A stretch of 64,000 nucleotides of DNA from CAUZFZ01 sp963579025 (GTDB lineage: Bacteria > Planctomycetota > Planctomycetia > Planctomycetales > Planctomycetaceae): assembly GCA_963579025.1 (NCBI GenBank), contig CAUZFZ010000005.1, positions 62,001 to 126,000 of the forward strand. Reading direction: 5' to 3'. Below the pieces are notes generated by a model, which saw only the letters and a program-made list of their open reading frames with translations, made no database searches and was not told where the DNA came from. Both the position numbers and the translations under genes were made by a program. Positions 50,862 to 59,818 of this stretch are shown here, one piece after another; position 1 is the first letter of the stretch, and each line of letters opens with the position of its first letter.

Positions 50862-51836
50862 ATGGCCACCAACCCTCCAATTCCGCCGCTTCCGTTCGAG
50901 AAGCCCATCTTCGAACTGGAAGCGCAACTCGTGAAACTCGAGTCCCAACCGAACCCGTCGGCAACGGCGAAGGACTCGATTCGGAATATGAGGGTCGAAA
51001 TCACGAAGATGAAACGCGAAGTCTTCATGAATCTGGATCCGTGGGAAGTTGTCAAGGTCGCCCGGCACCAGGAACGCCCTCAAGTATTGGACTACCTCGA
51101 ACTGCTCTTCGATGAGTTTGTGGAACTGCGAGGTGACCGCGCCTACCGCGACGATCGCGCAATCCTGACGGGCTTTGCAAAGATGGACGACGAGAAACTC
51201 CTCTTCGTCGGTCAGCATAAAGGCCGCAACATTAATGAACGTACGGAACACAATTACGGAATGGCTCACCCCGAGGGCTATCGCAAGGCGCTTGTCAAAA
51301 TGGAAATGGCCGCGAGGTTTGGCATTCCGATTGTCTGCTTCATCGACACGTCGGGCGCCTACCCCGGTGTCGGCGCCGAAGAGCGCGGTCAGGCATGGCT
51401 GATCGCCGAAAACCTGCGCGGCATGTCGCAGCTCGATACGCCCATCGTTTGTGTCGTGATTGGCGAAGGCGGCTCTGGCGGCGCTCTGGGAATCGGCATC
51501 GGCGATCACATCGCCATTCTCGAATTCTCGTACTACTCCGTCATCAGCCCCGAGGGTTGCGCGGGCATTCTGTGGAAAGACGGCAAGCACAGCGACAAAG
51601 CCGCCCGCGCGCTGCGGTTCACATCCAAAGACCTGCTCGAACTCGGAGTCGTCGACGAGATCATTCCCGAACCACTTGGCGGCGCTCATCGCGACCATCG
51701 CAGGATGGCGGCCACGCTCAAGGGCTCACTGATCAGCGCGATCCGCTCACTCAAGTCGATCCCCCGCGACGAACTCGTCGACCGACGCTACACGAAATTC
51801 CGAGCGATGGGTGTCTTCGACACAGTCGAAGTTTAG
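50862..51836 (+). CDS. accA: Acetyl-CoA carboxylase carboxyltransferase subunit alpha
   Basis: 324 residues, the usual length. Starts with the helical EKPIFELEAQLVKLE segment and continues with the carboxyltransferase core: LELLFDEFVELRGDRAYRDD, GYRKALVKMEMAARFGIPIV, FIDTSGAYPGVGAEERGQAW, VIGEGGSGGALGIGIGDHIA and SYYSVISPEGCAGILWKD. With AccD it transfers the carboxyl group from carboxybiotin to acetyl-CoA, giving malonyl-CoA, the first step of fatty-acid synthesis, in the cytoplasm. accD is not adjacent. The kinase gene upstream is on the same strand about 150 nt away; the downstream gap to the convergent cvpA gene is about 300 nt and shows nothing recognisable. Confidence 0.97.
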   Translation: MATNPPIPPLPFEKPIFELEAQLVKLESQPNPSATAKDSIRNMRVEITKMKREVFMNLDPWEVVKVARHQERPQVLDYLELLFDEFVELRGDRAYRDDRAILTGFAKMDDEKLLFVGQHKGRNINERTEHNYGMAHPEGYRKALVKMEMAARFGIPIVCFIDTSGAYPGVGAEERGQAWLIAENLRGMSQLDTPIVCVVIGEGGSGGALGIGIGDHIAILEFSYYSVISPEGCAGILWKDGKHSDKAARALRFTSKDLLELGVVDEIIPEPLGGAHRDHRRMAATLKGSLISAIRSLKSIPRDELVDRRYTKFRAMGVFDTVEV

Positions 51837-52134
51837 CACCGCCGACCAATCATCAGGCAGACGCCGGACCAGTCGTCGCGAGTTGCTGTTGTTCGGCGTG
51901 ACTGGCCAACTACTGACACCACAGCCAGTCAACGAAGCTGCCTGGAAGTCACCGATCCCCAACGTCCGATAATGTCTGTTATGTTAAGTTGTGGCCTAAG
52001 AAATCCCCGGGAAAACGAGGGCGATTCGAATACTCGGCCGATGTGGACCCGCAGGCAAACTCGCGAATCGGACGTTCCAGGAGCTCACGTTCCGCAACCA
52101 ATTCTGACCTGACCGACAGAGCCCGATCGACCGG

Positions 52135-52686
52135 TCACAGCGTCAGCTCGAATGGCTCTGAACCGCGGATCGGAAACGTCGGACCCTTCAGCAGAGACTC
52201 GTCTTTGAAGGCCTGCTGTAATTCGGACACGACACGCACTGGCAATAGGTGAGCCACGCGGTCTACGACCACTTGTGTCGCATTTCCCGTCCAGGATTCG
52301 CGAATCGGTGCGCGTGACTGCGGCATCAGAATCACAAGCAGGCAGGTCAGTGCGAGCATCAGACCTCCACCCTTCACCAATCCGAGAATCGCACCCCAGT
52401 GGCGGTCGTACTCAACGAACTTCACCTTCTCCAGCCATGCTCGCAACTGCCGCGCTGCCAGAAACGTCACCAGCGACAGTGCCAGATAGACAATCCCCAC
52501 AGCGGCCCAATGATGAAACGGCTGCTCAAGCGGAATGTGCGGTTCCAGCGCCGGAGTCAACTGCCCTGCAAAGACTGCACAGAGCACGATCGCGCCGATT
52601 ACAGCAAGCTGCCACACGGCTCCGCGCGCAGCACCCCGCCAAGCGAAAAGACCGATCAACAGAACTGCAAAGGCGTCGTACCACAT
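52135..52686 (-). CDS. cvpA: CvpA-family membrane protein
   Basis: 183 residues with four membrane helices: YDAFAVLLIGLFAWRGAARG, LAVIGAIVLCAVFAGQL, AVGIVYLALSLVTFLAARQL and GLVKGGGLMLALTCLLVIL. The first helix with D near its start and the W-R-G turn, and the DRHWGAILGLVKG motif, fit the CvpA/colicin V production family. In other bacteria CvpA contributes to envelope homeostasis. It is the last gene of the minus-strand run beginning at thiO, 78 nt after dtd. The gene symbol rests on family likeness only. Confidence 0.8.
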   Translation of the reverse strand: MWYDAFAVLLIGLFAWRGAARGAVWQLAVIGAIVLCAVFAGQLTPALEPHIPLEQPFHHWAAVGIVYLALSLVTFLAARQLRAWLEKVKFVEYDRHWGAILGLVKGGGLMLALTCLLVILMPQSRAPIRESWTGNATQVVVDRVAHLLPVRVVSELQQAFKDESLLKGPTFPIRGSEPFELTL

Positions 52687-52764
52687 GACCGGAAGTTAGT
52701 GGCACGGACCAGCGCGAGTCCATGCCAATGGCCTGTTTGGGAAGTCGCACATTGGCCACCTGGT

Positions 52765-53214
52765 TCAGAACTGCTTCCGACTGTCCAGCAGCAATGTCAC
52801 AGGGCCGTCGTTGACCAGCGCGACATTCATATGCGTCTGAAACCGGCCGGTCTCGACCTTGATCCCCTGACCACGCAACTCGGCGACAAAGCAATCGTAA
52901 AGATGTTCGGCCGACTCCGGCCGGGCAGCCTCAATAAAACTCGGACGTCGCCCCTTGCGGCAATCGCCAAACAGAGTGAACTGACTCACGGCCAGAACGC
53001 TCCCCCCGACTTCACCCAGCGACAGATTCATCTTCCCAGCATCGTCTTCGAAGATCCGTAATCCGGCCACCTTCTGAGCAAGGACGGCTGCATCGTCGGC
53101 GCTGTCTTCGACGCCGACCCCCAGTAACACCAGGAATCCACAACCAATCTGCCCGACAACGTCCTCTTCCACCGTGACGCTTGCCGAAGACACCCTTTGC
53201 ACAACTGCTCGCAC
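52765..53214 (-). CDS. dtd: D-aminoacyl-tRNA deacylase
   Basis: The GTG at 53214 gives 149 residues, the normal DTD length, and begins VRAVVQRVSSASVTVEEDVV as family members do; the longer frame to 53412 overlaps the metallophosphoesterase gene. Signature motifs are SQFTLFGDCRKGRRPSF and the C-terminal NDGPVTLLLDS, whose Gly-Pro pair forms part of the chiral proofreading site in the domain-swapped dimer. It removes D-amino acids (and glycine from mischarged tRNA-Ala) from tRNAs in the cytoplasm. Part of the minus-strand run, 50 nt after the metallophosphoesterase gene. Confidence 0.93.
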   Translation of the reverse strand: MRAVVQRVSSASVTVEEDVVGQIGCGFLVLLGVGVEDSADDAAVLAQKVAGLRIFEDDAGKMNLSLGEVGGSVLAVSQFTLFGDCRKGRRPSFIEAARPESAEHLYDCFVAELRGQGIKVETGRFQTHMNVALVNDGPVTLLLDSRKQF

Positions 53215-53263
53215 TACCGAACTCCCGAATCGAGAACCGGACACGACTTTCAGCCTGCATGAA

Positions 53264-54079
53264 TCAGAAACGCCCGACTCGCCGTTCTTTACCGGGCAAC
53301 ACTTCAAGGCACGTCGTCCACCAGCCAGACAGAACTGTCTCAACAAATTCTTCCGGCAACTTCTCGTCTCGCATCTCGCGGGCCAGTCGGTCGTGATCGT
53401 ATTCCAAGCCAACGAATTCTACACCGACATTTGCAAGGCCCGCGCCCTGCTCTGCCCTGCTCTGCCCTGCTCTGCTCGTGTCCACGAGTGTGTACCAGAC
53501 GTTGGTCCGACCGTCATTTTCAGGACGCCCCAGGACACCGACATTGATGAACCGGCGATCGCCGCTAAGTCGTCGTTGCCAGTGAATCCCCGAGTGTGTT
53601 CCGAGAACCAGGTCGGCCTCACACTGATCAGCGAGCCGCTCGATGAAATGCGTACTCGTCGTGGACTCCCACAGAAACTCGTTCGTCTGCCGTGGACTTC
53701 CATGACACAGCAGAAACCGGATGCCATCCACCTCAAACCGGATCTCTTTCGGAAGCTGGCACATCCATTCCCGGTTTGCCGGCGACGTATTGGCGTACGT
53801 GTAATCGTAGCTGATTTGAGCAAACCAGTTGTCGCGTGGGTCGGTGTATCCGCACTGGCAATCGTGCAGGTCGTTGCCAATGCTGTGGTCATAGTTGCCC
53901 TGCACACACTGGATGTCGTACTGGTAGAGCAGGGGAAAGACCCGATCGGGATGCGGTCCGAAGGCTCCCAGATCACCAAGGCAATACAGACGCTCGGCGC
54001 CTCGCCGCTGTGCGTCGTAGACCGCAGCTTCGAGAGCCAGGTAGTTGTTGTAGATTCCGCCAAAGAAGGCGAGCTTCAC
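53264..54079 (-). CDS. Calcineurin-like metallophosphoesterase
   Basis: 271 residues. The two-metal phosphoesterase motifs are recognisable, with variations: FFGGIYNNYLALEA (the usual D-x-H is replaced), CLGDLGAFGPHP, VQGNYDHSIGND, LLCHGSPRQTN, LGTHSGIHW and NVGVLGRP. The YfcE/MPP-type order is intact, except for the first motif, GGIYNN instead of SDxHGN, which removes two metal ligands and may reduce activity. Near the C-terminus a triplicated 10-bp repeat (53445-53474) adds SRAGQSRAEQGAG. The radical SAM gene ends 15 nt upstream, so the two are likely translated together. Confidence 0.8.
   Translation of the reverse strand: MKLAFFGGIYNNYLALEAAVYDAQRRGAERLYCLGDLGAFGPHPDRVFPLLYQYDIQCVQGNYDHSIGNDLHDCQCGYTDPRDNWFAQISYDYTYANTSPANREWMCQLPKEIRFEVDGIRFLLCHGSPRQTNEFLWESTTSTHFIERLADQCEADLVLGTHSGIHWQRRLSGDRRFINVGVLGRPENDGRTNVWYTLVDTSRAGQSRAEQGAGLANVGVEFVGLEYDHDRLAREMRDEKLPEEFVETVLSGWWTTCLEVLPGKERRVGRF
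53445..53474. repeat. 10-bp tandem triplicate inside the metallophosphoesterase gene
   Basis: CCCTGCTCTG is present three times in succession. The 30-bp total keeps the frame, but loss or gain of one unit would shift it and truncate or alter the last 60 or so residues. Confidence 0.95.
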
Positions 54080-54094
54080 GGCTGGTCACTCCCT

Positions 54095-54982
54095 TCAGGC
54101 TTCTACCGGCTTTGAAGACGGATTCGTGCAGATCGCGCCGTATTGATAACACGTGTAACAGGCACCGTGAGCCAGCGGAAAAGCCCGATTGGCGTCGCCC
54201 AGCGATTGGCCCATGATTGCACTGGGTTCGTCAAGCAGAATCGGACAGACGGCCACGCCACGATCCGTGATCACGCGGCTGTGGCTGCACACCAGTTGAC
54301 CCGTATCGAAACCATCCAGCAGTTCCGGAGTCACTCGCTCGAATTGCCCATAGCCTTCCGTGCGACACGACTCGGCGCCAATCTTCAATCGAGGCAACAC
54401 CTTCAACCGAGGACGCGTGTAGCCATGCTCACGCAGAACGTTGCGAAACTGTCCGAGAACTTCATGGTCGTTCTCTTCTTCCCAAACGCGAGTCATCGTA
54501 ATGATCGGAAGGAACCCGTGATCGACAAGTAATTCAACGCCCTTCATCGCTCGAACGAAAGTTCCCTCTCCTCTTACCGGATCATTCGTCTCTGGTGACG
54601 GACCATCAATCGAAACCCGGAATTCCAGACAATACTGCGTGGCTTCTTCAGCCCGTCGCAGACGTTCGACCCACTCACTCTTCAACACCGTCGCGTTTGT
54701 AAGAACGGTTGCCGGCCCATATTGCAGTGTCAGCTCCAATATCGGCACGATGTCACGATTCAGGAATGGCTCTCCGCCTGTGAAGTAATAATCCCGCACG
54801 CCCCACTTCACCGATTCATCAAGACGTTCTCTAACAACATCCAGAGTCAGAAATCCATAGGAGTCGTTGTGCGGGCTGCAACTGATGAAGCAGTGCGCAC
54901 ATTCGAGATTGCAGCGAGTCCCAGCTACCTGGAACCAGAGAGTGTCGAGAGATTCGAGGGCAACTGACGGAGCGTTTTCCAT
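54095..54982 (-). CDS. Radical SAM protein
   Basis: 295 residues. The 4Fe-4S cluster motif CxxxCxxC is at Cys24-Cys28-Cys31 (GTRCNLECAHCFISC). TGGEPFLN binds the SAM amino group, and the barrel continues with TVLTNATVL, FRVSIDGPSPETND and the strand containing PIITMTRV. The C-terminal region has further cysteines (QLVCSHSRV, AVCPILLDEP, ACYTCYQYGAICTN), which could bind an auxiliary cluster, like a short SPASM/twitch domain. The reaction is unknown. The neighbours are a metallophosphoesterase (15 nt downstream) and an FAD oxidoreductase (about 180 nt upstream), suggesting a small pathway; no obvious precursor-peptide gene was seen. Confidence 0.85.
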   Translation of the reverse strand: MENAPSVALESLDTLWFQVAGTRCNLECAHCFISCSPHNDSYGFLTLDVVRERLDESVKWGVRDYYFTGGEPFLNRDIVPILELTLQYGPATVLTNATVLKSEWVERLRRAEEATQYCLEFRVSIDGPSPETNDPVRGEGTFVRAMKGVELLVDHGFLPIITMTRVWEEENDHEVLGQFRNVLREHGYTRPRLKVLPRLKIGAESCRTEGYGQFERVTPELLDGFDTGQLVCSHSRVITDRGVAVCPILLDEPSAIMGQSLGDANRAFPLAHGACYTCYQYGAICTNPSSKPVEA

Positions 54983-55098
54983 CGAGCAGTACCAGTTTGT
55001 TTCCGGTTAAGTTCAGATCGTTAGCGACTGGTTCAGCCAGACTTGAGAGAGAGTTCCGGCAGATCGAAGCTCGCTGACGCGGACCAGGCATACTTCAC

Positions 55099-55169
55099 AT
55101 TGCAAATTGCAAAGTGCAAATATCAAAGTGCAAATTGTAAGTCTCATGGCTCACAGTGCGGAGACTTAC
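55099..55169. repeat. TGCAAA-type repeats followed by a 9-bp inverted repeat
   Basis: About 55099-55138 repeats TGCAAAT/GTGCAAA in several variants. Directly after it GTAAGTCTC (55137-55145) and GAGACTTAC (55161-55169) form a perfect inverted repeat that ends inside the last codons of the FAD oxidoreductase gene. It may act as a terminator or processing hairpin for that gene. Confidence 0.7.
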
Positions 55170-56362
55170 ACCATTTCACGGGAGATGACATCAATCACAG
55201 CCTCGACCTGTGCGATTCCCGTCCTCAAGAGGAACCGTGAATCGCGTCCATAGCTTTTCGCTCCAAGTATGTAGAAGTCGGGCTCCGGATTCCTGAGCGT
55301 GTCAATTCCCGGCTCAGACTGCGCGAGACAATCACCCGACGTTTCCCCCAGCAAAGATGCGGCAAATCGTATTGGCCCTTGAGTGGCATAGCACTCGTGA
55401 ACCTGCAATTCCTCATAGAGTGACCGATCCGGTCGATAGCCAACGAGTGCAAGAACATGATCCACCGTTAATGCCTCCACCTCACCACTGGCGTTTTGCA
55501 CGGACACGAGAAGCTTTGCATTTGCGTGATGGTCAATCGACATAATTACGGAACCAGCCAGCCGGCGCACCGCCCTGCCCTGTCCTGCTGCGATTGCATT
55601 CGCGGCCTCCGTCAGTCGGGCGCGTTCCGGGAGTGGATCGTTTGCCACTGGTGTCAGCGGCTGCGCTGTATCGTTCCGTGTTAACCAGATGACTTTAGTC
55701 TTCGGCGCCAGCTCCGCGAGGGCGACCACAGCAGTCGCAGCCGAATACCCGCTGCCCGCGACAAGAACTGTTTTGTTCTCGAAACGGCCTCGACTGGCTC
55801 CAGTGACGTCGCACAGTTCGTAGTCGATCCGGTCTGCCGCGGCGCGTTCGCCGGGAGCCGGAAGCCCCCCCGCTCCGAGCCAGTTGTGGTTGCCGTACGT
55901 TCCGGAACAATCCAGTACGACATCGGCTTCCAAGGTCGATTCCAGTCCGGCGTCTGACTCAACAAGAATTCGAAACGGCGATTCTGTCCTGGACGACTTG
56001 CCAATCTGGTCCGTTTTCCACAGACGTGTGCGACTGATCCCCAATACGCGGCTGGATTCCTGCAGGCAGCCATTGAGCGACGCATGCTGGCTCAACGGCA
56101 GCAGATAGCGTTCGATGAATTCGGCTCCGGTAAGACACTTGTCGCTGGCAGGCAACGACGAACCGGCCAAAGCCTGTCGACCCCAGGGCGACGTATTCAT
56201 TGCGAACGGGCTGAAGAGTCGAACGTGTCCCCACGATCGCACGTTCTCTGCCACACGACCGCGTTCGAGCACAGTCACGTCCAGGTCGCGGTCTTTGGCC
56301 AGGATCGCGGCCTCGAGGCCAATGGGCCCCGCTCCGACGATTGCAATCCGTTTGCGCGCCAT
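55166..56362 (-). CDS. FAD/NAD(P)-binding oxidoreductase
   Basis: The ATG at 56362 places the dinucleotide-binding motif (RIAIVGAGPIGLEAA) at the N-terminus; an upstream ATG at 56410 is possible. 398 residues. Besides the FAD-binding GxGxxG there is a second Rossmann motif for NAD(P)H (KTVLVAGSGYSAATAVVAL), preceded by DVVLDCSGTYGNHNW and followed by DHVLALVGYRPDRSL, and the segment WGHVRLFSPFAMNTSPWGR, which recalls flavin monooxygenases. The product is likely a flavin-dependent oxidoreductase or monooxygenase. It sits between thiO (22 nt upstream) and the radical SAM gene, on the same strand. The substrate is unknown. Confidence 0.83.
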   Translation of the reverse strand: MARKRIAIVGAGPIGLEAAILAKDRDLDVTVLERGRVAENVRSWGHVRLFSPFAMNTSPWGRQALAGSSLPASDKCLTGAEFIERYLLPLSQHASLNGCLQESSRVLGISRTRLWKTDQIGKSSRTESPFRILVESDAGLESTLEADVVLDCSGTYGNHNWLGAGGLPAPGERAAADRIDYELCDVTGASRGRFENKTVLVAGSGYSAATAVVALAELAPKTKVIWLTRNDTAQPLTPVANDPLPERARLTEAANAIAAGQGRAVRRLAGSVIMSIDHHANAKLLVSVQNASGEVEALTVDHVLALVGYRPDRSLYEELQVHECYATQGPIRFAASLLGETSGDCLAQSEPGIDTLRNPEPDFYILGAKSYGRDSRFLLRTGIAQVEAVIDVISREMV

Positions 56363-56384
56363 ACCTTCGCTCCATGCTGCAACG

Positions 56385-57527
56385 TCAAACAGGAACTGAT
56401 TCGGCAACATCGATTCCGGTACCGTTGGTCTCGCTTGAGGATGCGATCGCGTACGGCGTGGCAGGGATCGTCGTCTCCTGACCAAGCAGCATCTGCCGGA
56501 TCAGGACTGCCGTTCCGGGCGACATTTGCAGCCCCGACCGAAAATGCCCCGTGGCCACAAATAGATTGTCCGTGCCTGGAACAGGTCCGATGTACGGGAC
56601 ATCGCCCCGCCCCGCCGGTCGAAGTCCTGACCAGCAGCGTTCCAACTCGGCGTCGCGCAGATTCGGGACAACTTTCGCTGCGAATTCCAACAAACTCTGC
56701 ACACCACTGACTGTGTTCCGTTTCACGAAGCCGACATGTTCTTCAGTGGAACCAATCAGCGTCCGCCCGTCGGAACGAGGGACAAGATACCGCGGCCCGA
56801 CCTGCAGCACGTGTCGGAACAACGGTCGCGCAGTCTTCAGTAGAGCCATCTGCCCCCGTAGTGGCTCGACACGGACGTGGCATCCAACCGCTGCCAGGAT
56901 CTCCCCTGACCAGGCTCCGCAGGCAGTAACAAACTGATCGGCCGCGATTCGCCCGGCGCCAGTCCTGGCAGCGGCAATTCGCCCTCCATTTGCTACCCTT
57001 TCCCAGCCAAGCAGTGGAGTTCCCTCGATCAATTCCACACCGTTGTCGTGACATGCCGAGATCAGAGCTTTGAGCTGCCGTGGGTTCCGCACCTGTCCAA
57101 AATCAGGCATGTGAAACGCGTCAGTCACTTCCGGACTGATGGCCGCTTCCAGCTGCGCCAACTGCTGAGCGGACAATGCCTGAACGTCATTGCCTTCGCG
57201 ACTGCATGCCACGCGTTCCGGCTCCAGATCACGATCGAAGCTCAGGTTGATCCCCCCGCAGACGCGATAGCCGTTGTCGATGTCCGTCGACTGACGCAGC
57301 TCATCGCTCCACTGAGGCCACAACGAATGGCTGAAGGCTCGCAACCGAGGTTCGCCACCTGTGGCACCTTCCAGTGAGCCTGGCGGGAGCATTCCGGCTC
57401 CCGCCCAGGATGCTTCGCGTCCGATTTGTCCCTGGTCGATCAGCGACACCGATACGCCATGTGAAGCCAGTTCCCAGGCAATGGACAGGCCGATCACACC
57501 TCCACCGGCGATCAGAACATCTGGCAT
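56385..57527 (-). CDS. thiO: Glycine oxidase ThiO-like FAD-dependent oxidoreductase
   Basis: 380 residues of the DAO family. It opens with the FAD-binding motif (DVLIAGGGVIGLSIAWELAS) and continues with the ThiO-like EASWAGAGMLPPG, LRPAGRGDVPYIGPVPGTDN and the C-terminal LFVATGHFRSGLQMSPGTA. Glycine oxidase makes the imine used in the thiazole branch of thiamine biosynthesis. No other thi gene is visible here, so this could also be another D-amino-acid/glycine oxidase. It is the first gene of the minus-strand run ThiO, FAD oxidoreductase, radical SAM, metallophosphoesterase, dtd, cvpA. Confidence 0.85.
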   Translation of the reverse strand: MPDVLIAGGGVIGLSIAWELASHGVSVSLIDQGQIGREASWAGAGMLPPGSLEGATGGEPRLRAFSHSLWPQWSDELRQSTDIDNGYRVCGGINLSFDRDLEPERVACSREGNDVQALSAQQLAQLEAAISPEVTDAFHMPDFGQVRNPRQLKALISACHDNGVELIEGTPLLGWERVANGGRIAAARTGAGRIAADQFVTACGAWSGEILAAVGCHVRVEPLRGQMALLKTARPLFRHVLQVGPRYLVPRSDGRTLIGSTEEHVGFVKRNTVSGVQSLLEFAAKVVPNLRDAELERCWSGLRPAGRGDVPYIGPVPGTDNLFVATGHFRSGLQMSPGTAVLIRQMLLGQETTIPATPYAIASSSETNGTGIDVAESVPV

Positions 57528-57626
57528 CGATTTGCAGCTTTCCTGGGTAAGGGGCGCGCCGCGCGGGATTATAGAGACCGCATCTTCAGCCGCACAGCAG
57601 TGCCAGGACTCGGTTCCCGCAGTGCA

Positions 57627-57665
57627 AACGAAAACAGGCGGGATCCGATATCGAATCCCGCCTGT
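57627..57665 (-). terminator. Rho-independent terminator after the cytochrome-domain gene
   Basis: On the minus strand ACAGGCGGGAT and ATCCCGCCTGT form a perfect 11-bp stem with a 10-nt loop, followed by TTTCGTTT, 24 nt after the stop codon at 57689. Confidence 0.9.
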
Positions 57666-57688
57666 CGACTTGTTCGCTGTTTCAATCG

Positions 57689-59572
57689 CTACTTCGGGCT
57701 GAGGCTTTGCAGATAGCTGGAACCCAGCGCTTTCAGGTCAGCCGGTGGATAGACGGCTTTGACTGCCGCCGCGACGTTGGCTCCAGACTGAAGCTGCGCG
57801 ACAAATCGACCAAACTTGGGAGCGCCGCCGGCCTTGATCATAAAGTTGACCAGCGTGTACCCGATGGGCCCGATGTCGCCTGGCCCGAATCGTCCGTCGG
57901 TGAAGACGTCTTCAGGCTTCTCGATCCCCTGCAGCGAATCGACAGCCCCGTCCTGCAGTCCGTCGATGTACTGATTGCCTCCCACAGCCTGTCGGGCAAG
58001 TGCCAGGCCCGTGCCTCGAATGACCCAGTCCGGCAGACTCGTTCCCGGCTTCTTGAGCCAGGCGCCGGAGATGTGCTCCAGCAGGCTGACCTGCAACCCG
58101 CCGTGGGTTGAACCGGGGTCGTCCCCGATGTCTTCCAGCACGACGTACGCATCTTCGTAACCGGTTGTTACCGTCGAATGACCGTGCACGTCACGGGCCG
58201 TACTGCGGCGGTGAATGACCTGATTGAACTCGGTGTAGCCAAACCGATCTTTCATCACGAAAATCGCGAGTCGGCCACGAAACATCGGAGTCGCCTTCGC
58301 GCCAAACAGCGAACGCAGCTTTTGCGCGTGTGCCGTAGCCCAGTCACTCACCTGCTTCAGGCGCTCTTCGGACACGTCACCGTAGATGAAGAACTCCGGG
58401 CTGTTGCTTATGAACCGAGCGGTCACGCGCGGTGAAACTCGTTTCCACTGGTCCTGAGTCCGCTCATCACGGAACGATCGCATCTCGGCGGGCGAAAGAG
58501 CAGCGAGTCGAGCAGCCAGCAATTCCTCGTCCGTCGGGACCAGTTGTCGCAGTGGTAGATTGGCGTTGTCGCCGTCGAACTTTGCCCCTTCTTCGATCCA
58601 CGTTCTCAAGTTGGCGTGGAACGCTCGGGTGATGCGTGCCTGTCCCTGCGGCATTCGCGGCTGGTCCCCTGCCCCGACCAGACGCCACAGTCGGCTGCCT
58701 TCAAGGTTTCCAGGGATCACAACCCGCCCGCTGTCGCCACCCTTCATCATGCCGGCGAACGTCGCCAGCGACAGTCCACTGCGGGGAGTGTTGCCGCCGT
58801 GGCAACGCCCGCAGAGATTGACGATCGTCGGGGCAATGTCCTTCACGAACGACACTTTTTCGTTGCCCGTTGCGACGCTGATCGTCGGAGCCGGCTGCGG
58901 CGGTCCGCCAGCCGCTGGCTTCGTCAGTGTCTTGCCCAGATCGGCGAGCGCCGTCTGCGGGTTTTCGCCATCGAATGGCACCCCCTGCGCAATCCACTTG
59001 TTGATCGTCAAAAGTTGTTCGTTGGTCAGAGGCTGCCCGTTCCGCGGCATGCGATTCTGCGGATTCACCAGCCGAGCCATCAACAGACTCCGCTGAGGAT
59101 TTTTCGGAATCAGCAGTGCGCCGGATTTTCCACCTCGTCCCATCGCCGCATACGAATTCAGACTGAGATTGCCGCTGTTTCCGTTACCGACGTGGCAGTT
59201 ACCACAGCGCGCCTGAAAAATCGGAGCAATCTCCTTTGTGAAACTCACCAGTGTGGGATCAGGTTTGCCCTGTGCCTTCGCCACGCGCTGTCGGTTGGAA
59301 TCAATGAGACGCCGCAACGATATGACTCCGCGGTCGCTTTCCGGAAACTGACCGGTCTTAATGACCTTCTCAGCTTCCTCCATCAGCTTCTTCAGCGTCT
59401 CCTCTGCCTTTTCATACTCGCGCTTTCGGAGCATCGACGCGATTCCGGCAACCTGCTTCTGAATGGCAGACAGCTCCTTGCGTTGCGCCGGAGTCGGGGC
59501 CGCTTCAATCTGGCCGGAGCCGGCGGCGAGAAGAGCCGCGATGAGACTGCAAAGTGCAAACGGCCGAAGCAT
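57689..59572 (-). CDS. Exported planctomycete protein with two cytochrome c-like CxxCH motifs
   Basis: The ATG at 59572 with GAGGAATT upstream starts a signal peptide (MLRPFALCSLIAALLAAGSG); the longer frame is rejected. 627 residues. Residues about 20-110 are a helical hairpin. Two planctomycete-type cytochrome domains follow, with CGNCH (about residue 125) and CGRCH (about 245), each with the pattern LSLNSYAAMGRGGKSGALLI / LSLATFAGMMKGGDSGRVVI and the motif for a short helix before it. These domains may bind heme or act in adhesion. The C-terminal 250 residues resemble a metallopeptidase-like fold without a clear HExxH. It is likely membrane- or surface-associated and monocistronic. Confidence 0.78.
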   Translation of the reverse strand: MLRPFALCSLIAALLAAGSGQIEAAPTPAQRKELSAIQKQVAGIASMLRKREYEKAEETLKKLMEEAEKVIKTGQFPESDRGVISLRRLIDSNRQRVAKAQGKPDPTLVSFTKEIAPIFQARCGNCHVGNGNSGNLSLNSYAAMGRGGKSGALLIPKNPQRSLLMARLVNPQNRMPRNGQPLTNEQLLTINKWIAQGVPFDGENPQTALADLGKTLTKPAAGGPPQPAPTISVATGNEKVSFVKDIAPTIVNLCGRCHGGNTPRSGLSLATFAGMMKGGDSGRVVIPGNLEGSRLWRLVGAGDQPRMPQGQARITRAFHANLRTWIEEGAKFDGDNANLPLRQLVPTDEELLAARLAALSPAEMRSFRDERTQDQWKRVSPRVTARFISNSPEFFIYGDVSEERLKQVSDWATAHAQKLRSLFGAKATPMFRGRLAIFVMKDRFGYTEFNQVIHRRSTARDVHGHSTVTTGYEDAYVVLEDIGDDPGSTHGGLQVSLLEHISGAWLKKPGTSLPDWVIRGTGLALARQAVGGNQYIDGLQDGAVDSLQGIEKPEDVFTDGRFGPGDIGPIGYTLVNFMIKAGGAPKFGRFVAQLQSGANVAAAVKAVYPPADLKALGSSYLQSLSPK

Positions 59573-59818
59573 GGGACAATTCCTCAAGCGGAGGTAACAA
59601 GCGAGGCGAAGCCGTGTACTGAGTATAAATGGCCTGGCCCAACGGAAACACCCTGACATCGGGCGGACCACCGATACGCCACAAGTGCAGCACCGGGCGT
59701 CACTTAACCAGTTCAAATGAGCGTATGTTCGCCGCGATTCCGGATTCTGCGGGCTCGACGCCCACGAAATGCACTTGGCGTACCTCGGAAGAACGCAGCA
59801 AACAGCGTCCGCTCAACA

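Noticed and set aside
53215..53412. Longer N-terminus for dtd
   Set aside because: The family starts at the motif encoded from the GTG at 53214; the extension overlaps the neighbouring gene.
53174..54115. A 313-codon plus-strand frame
   Set aside because: It is antisense to the metallophosphoesterase and dtd genes, whose motifs are intact.
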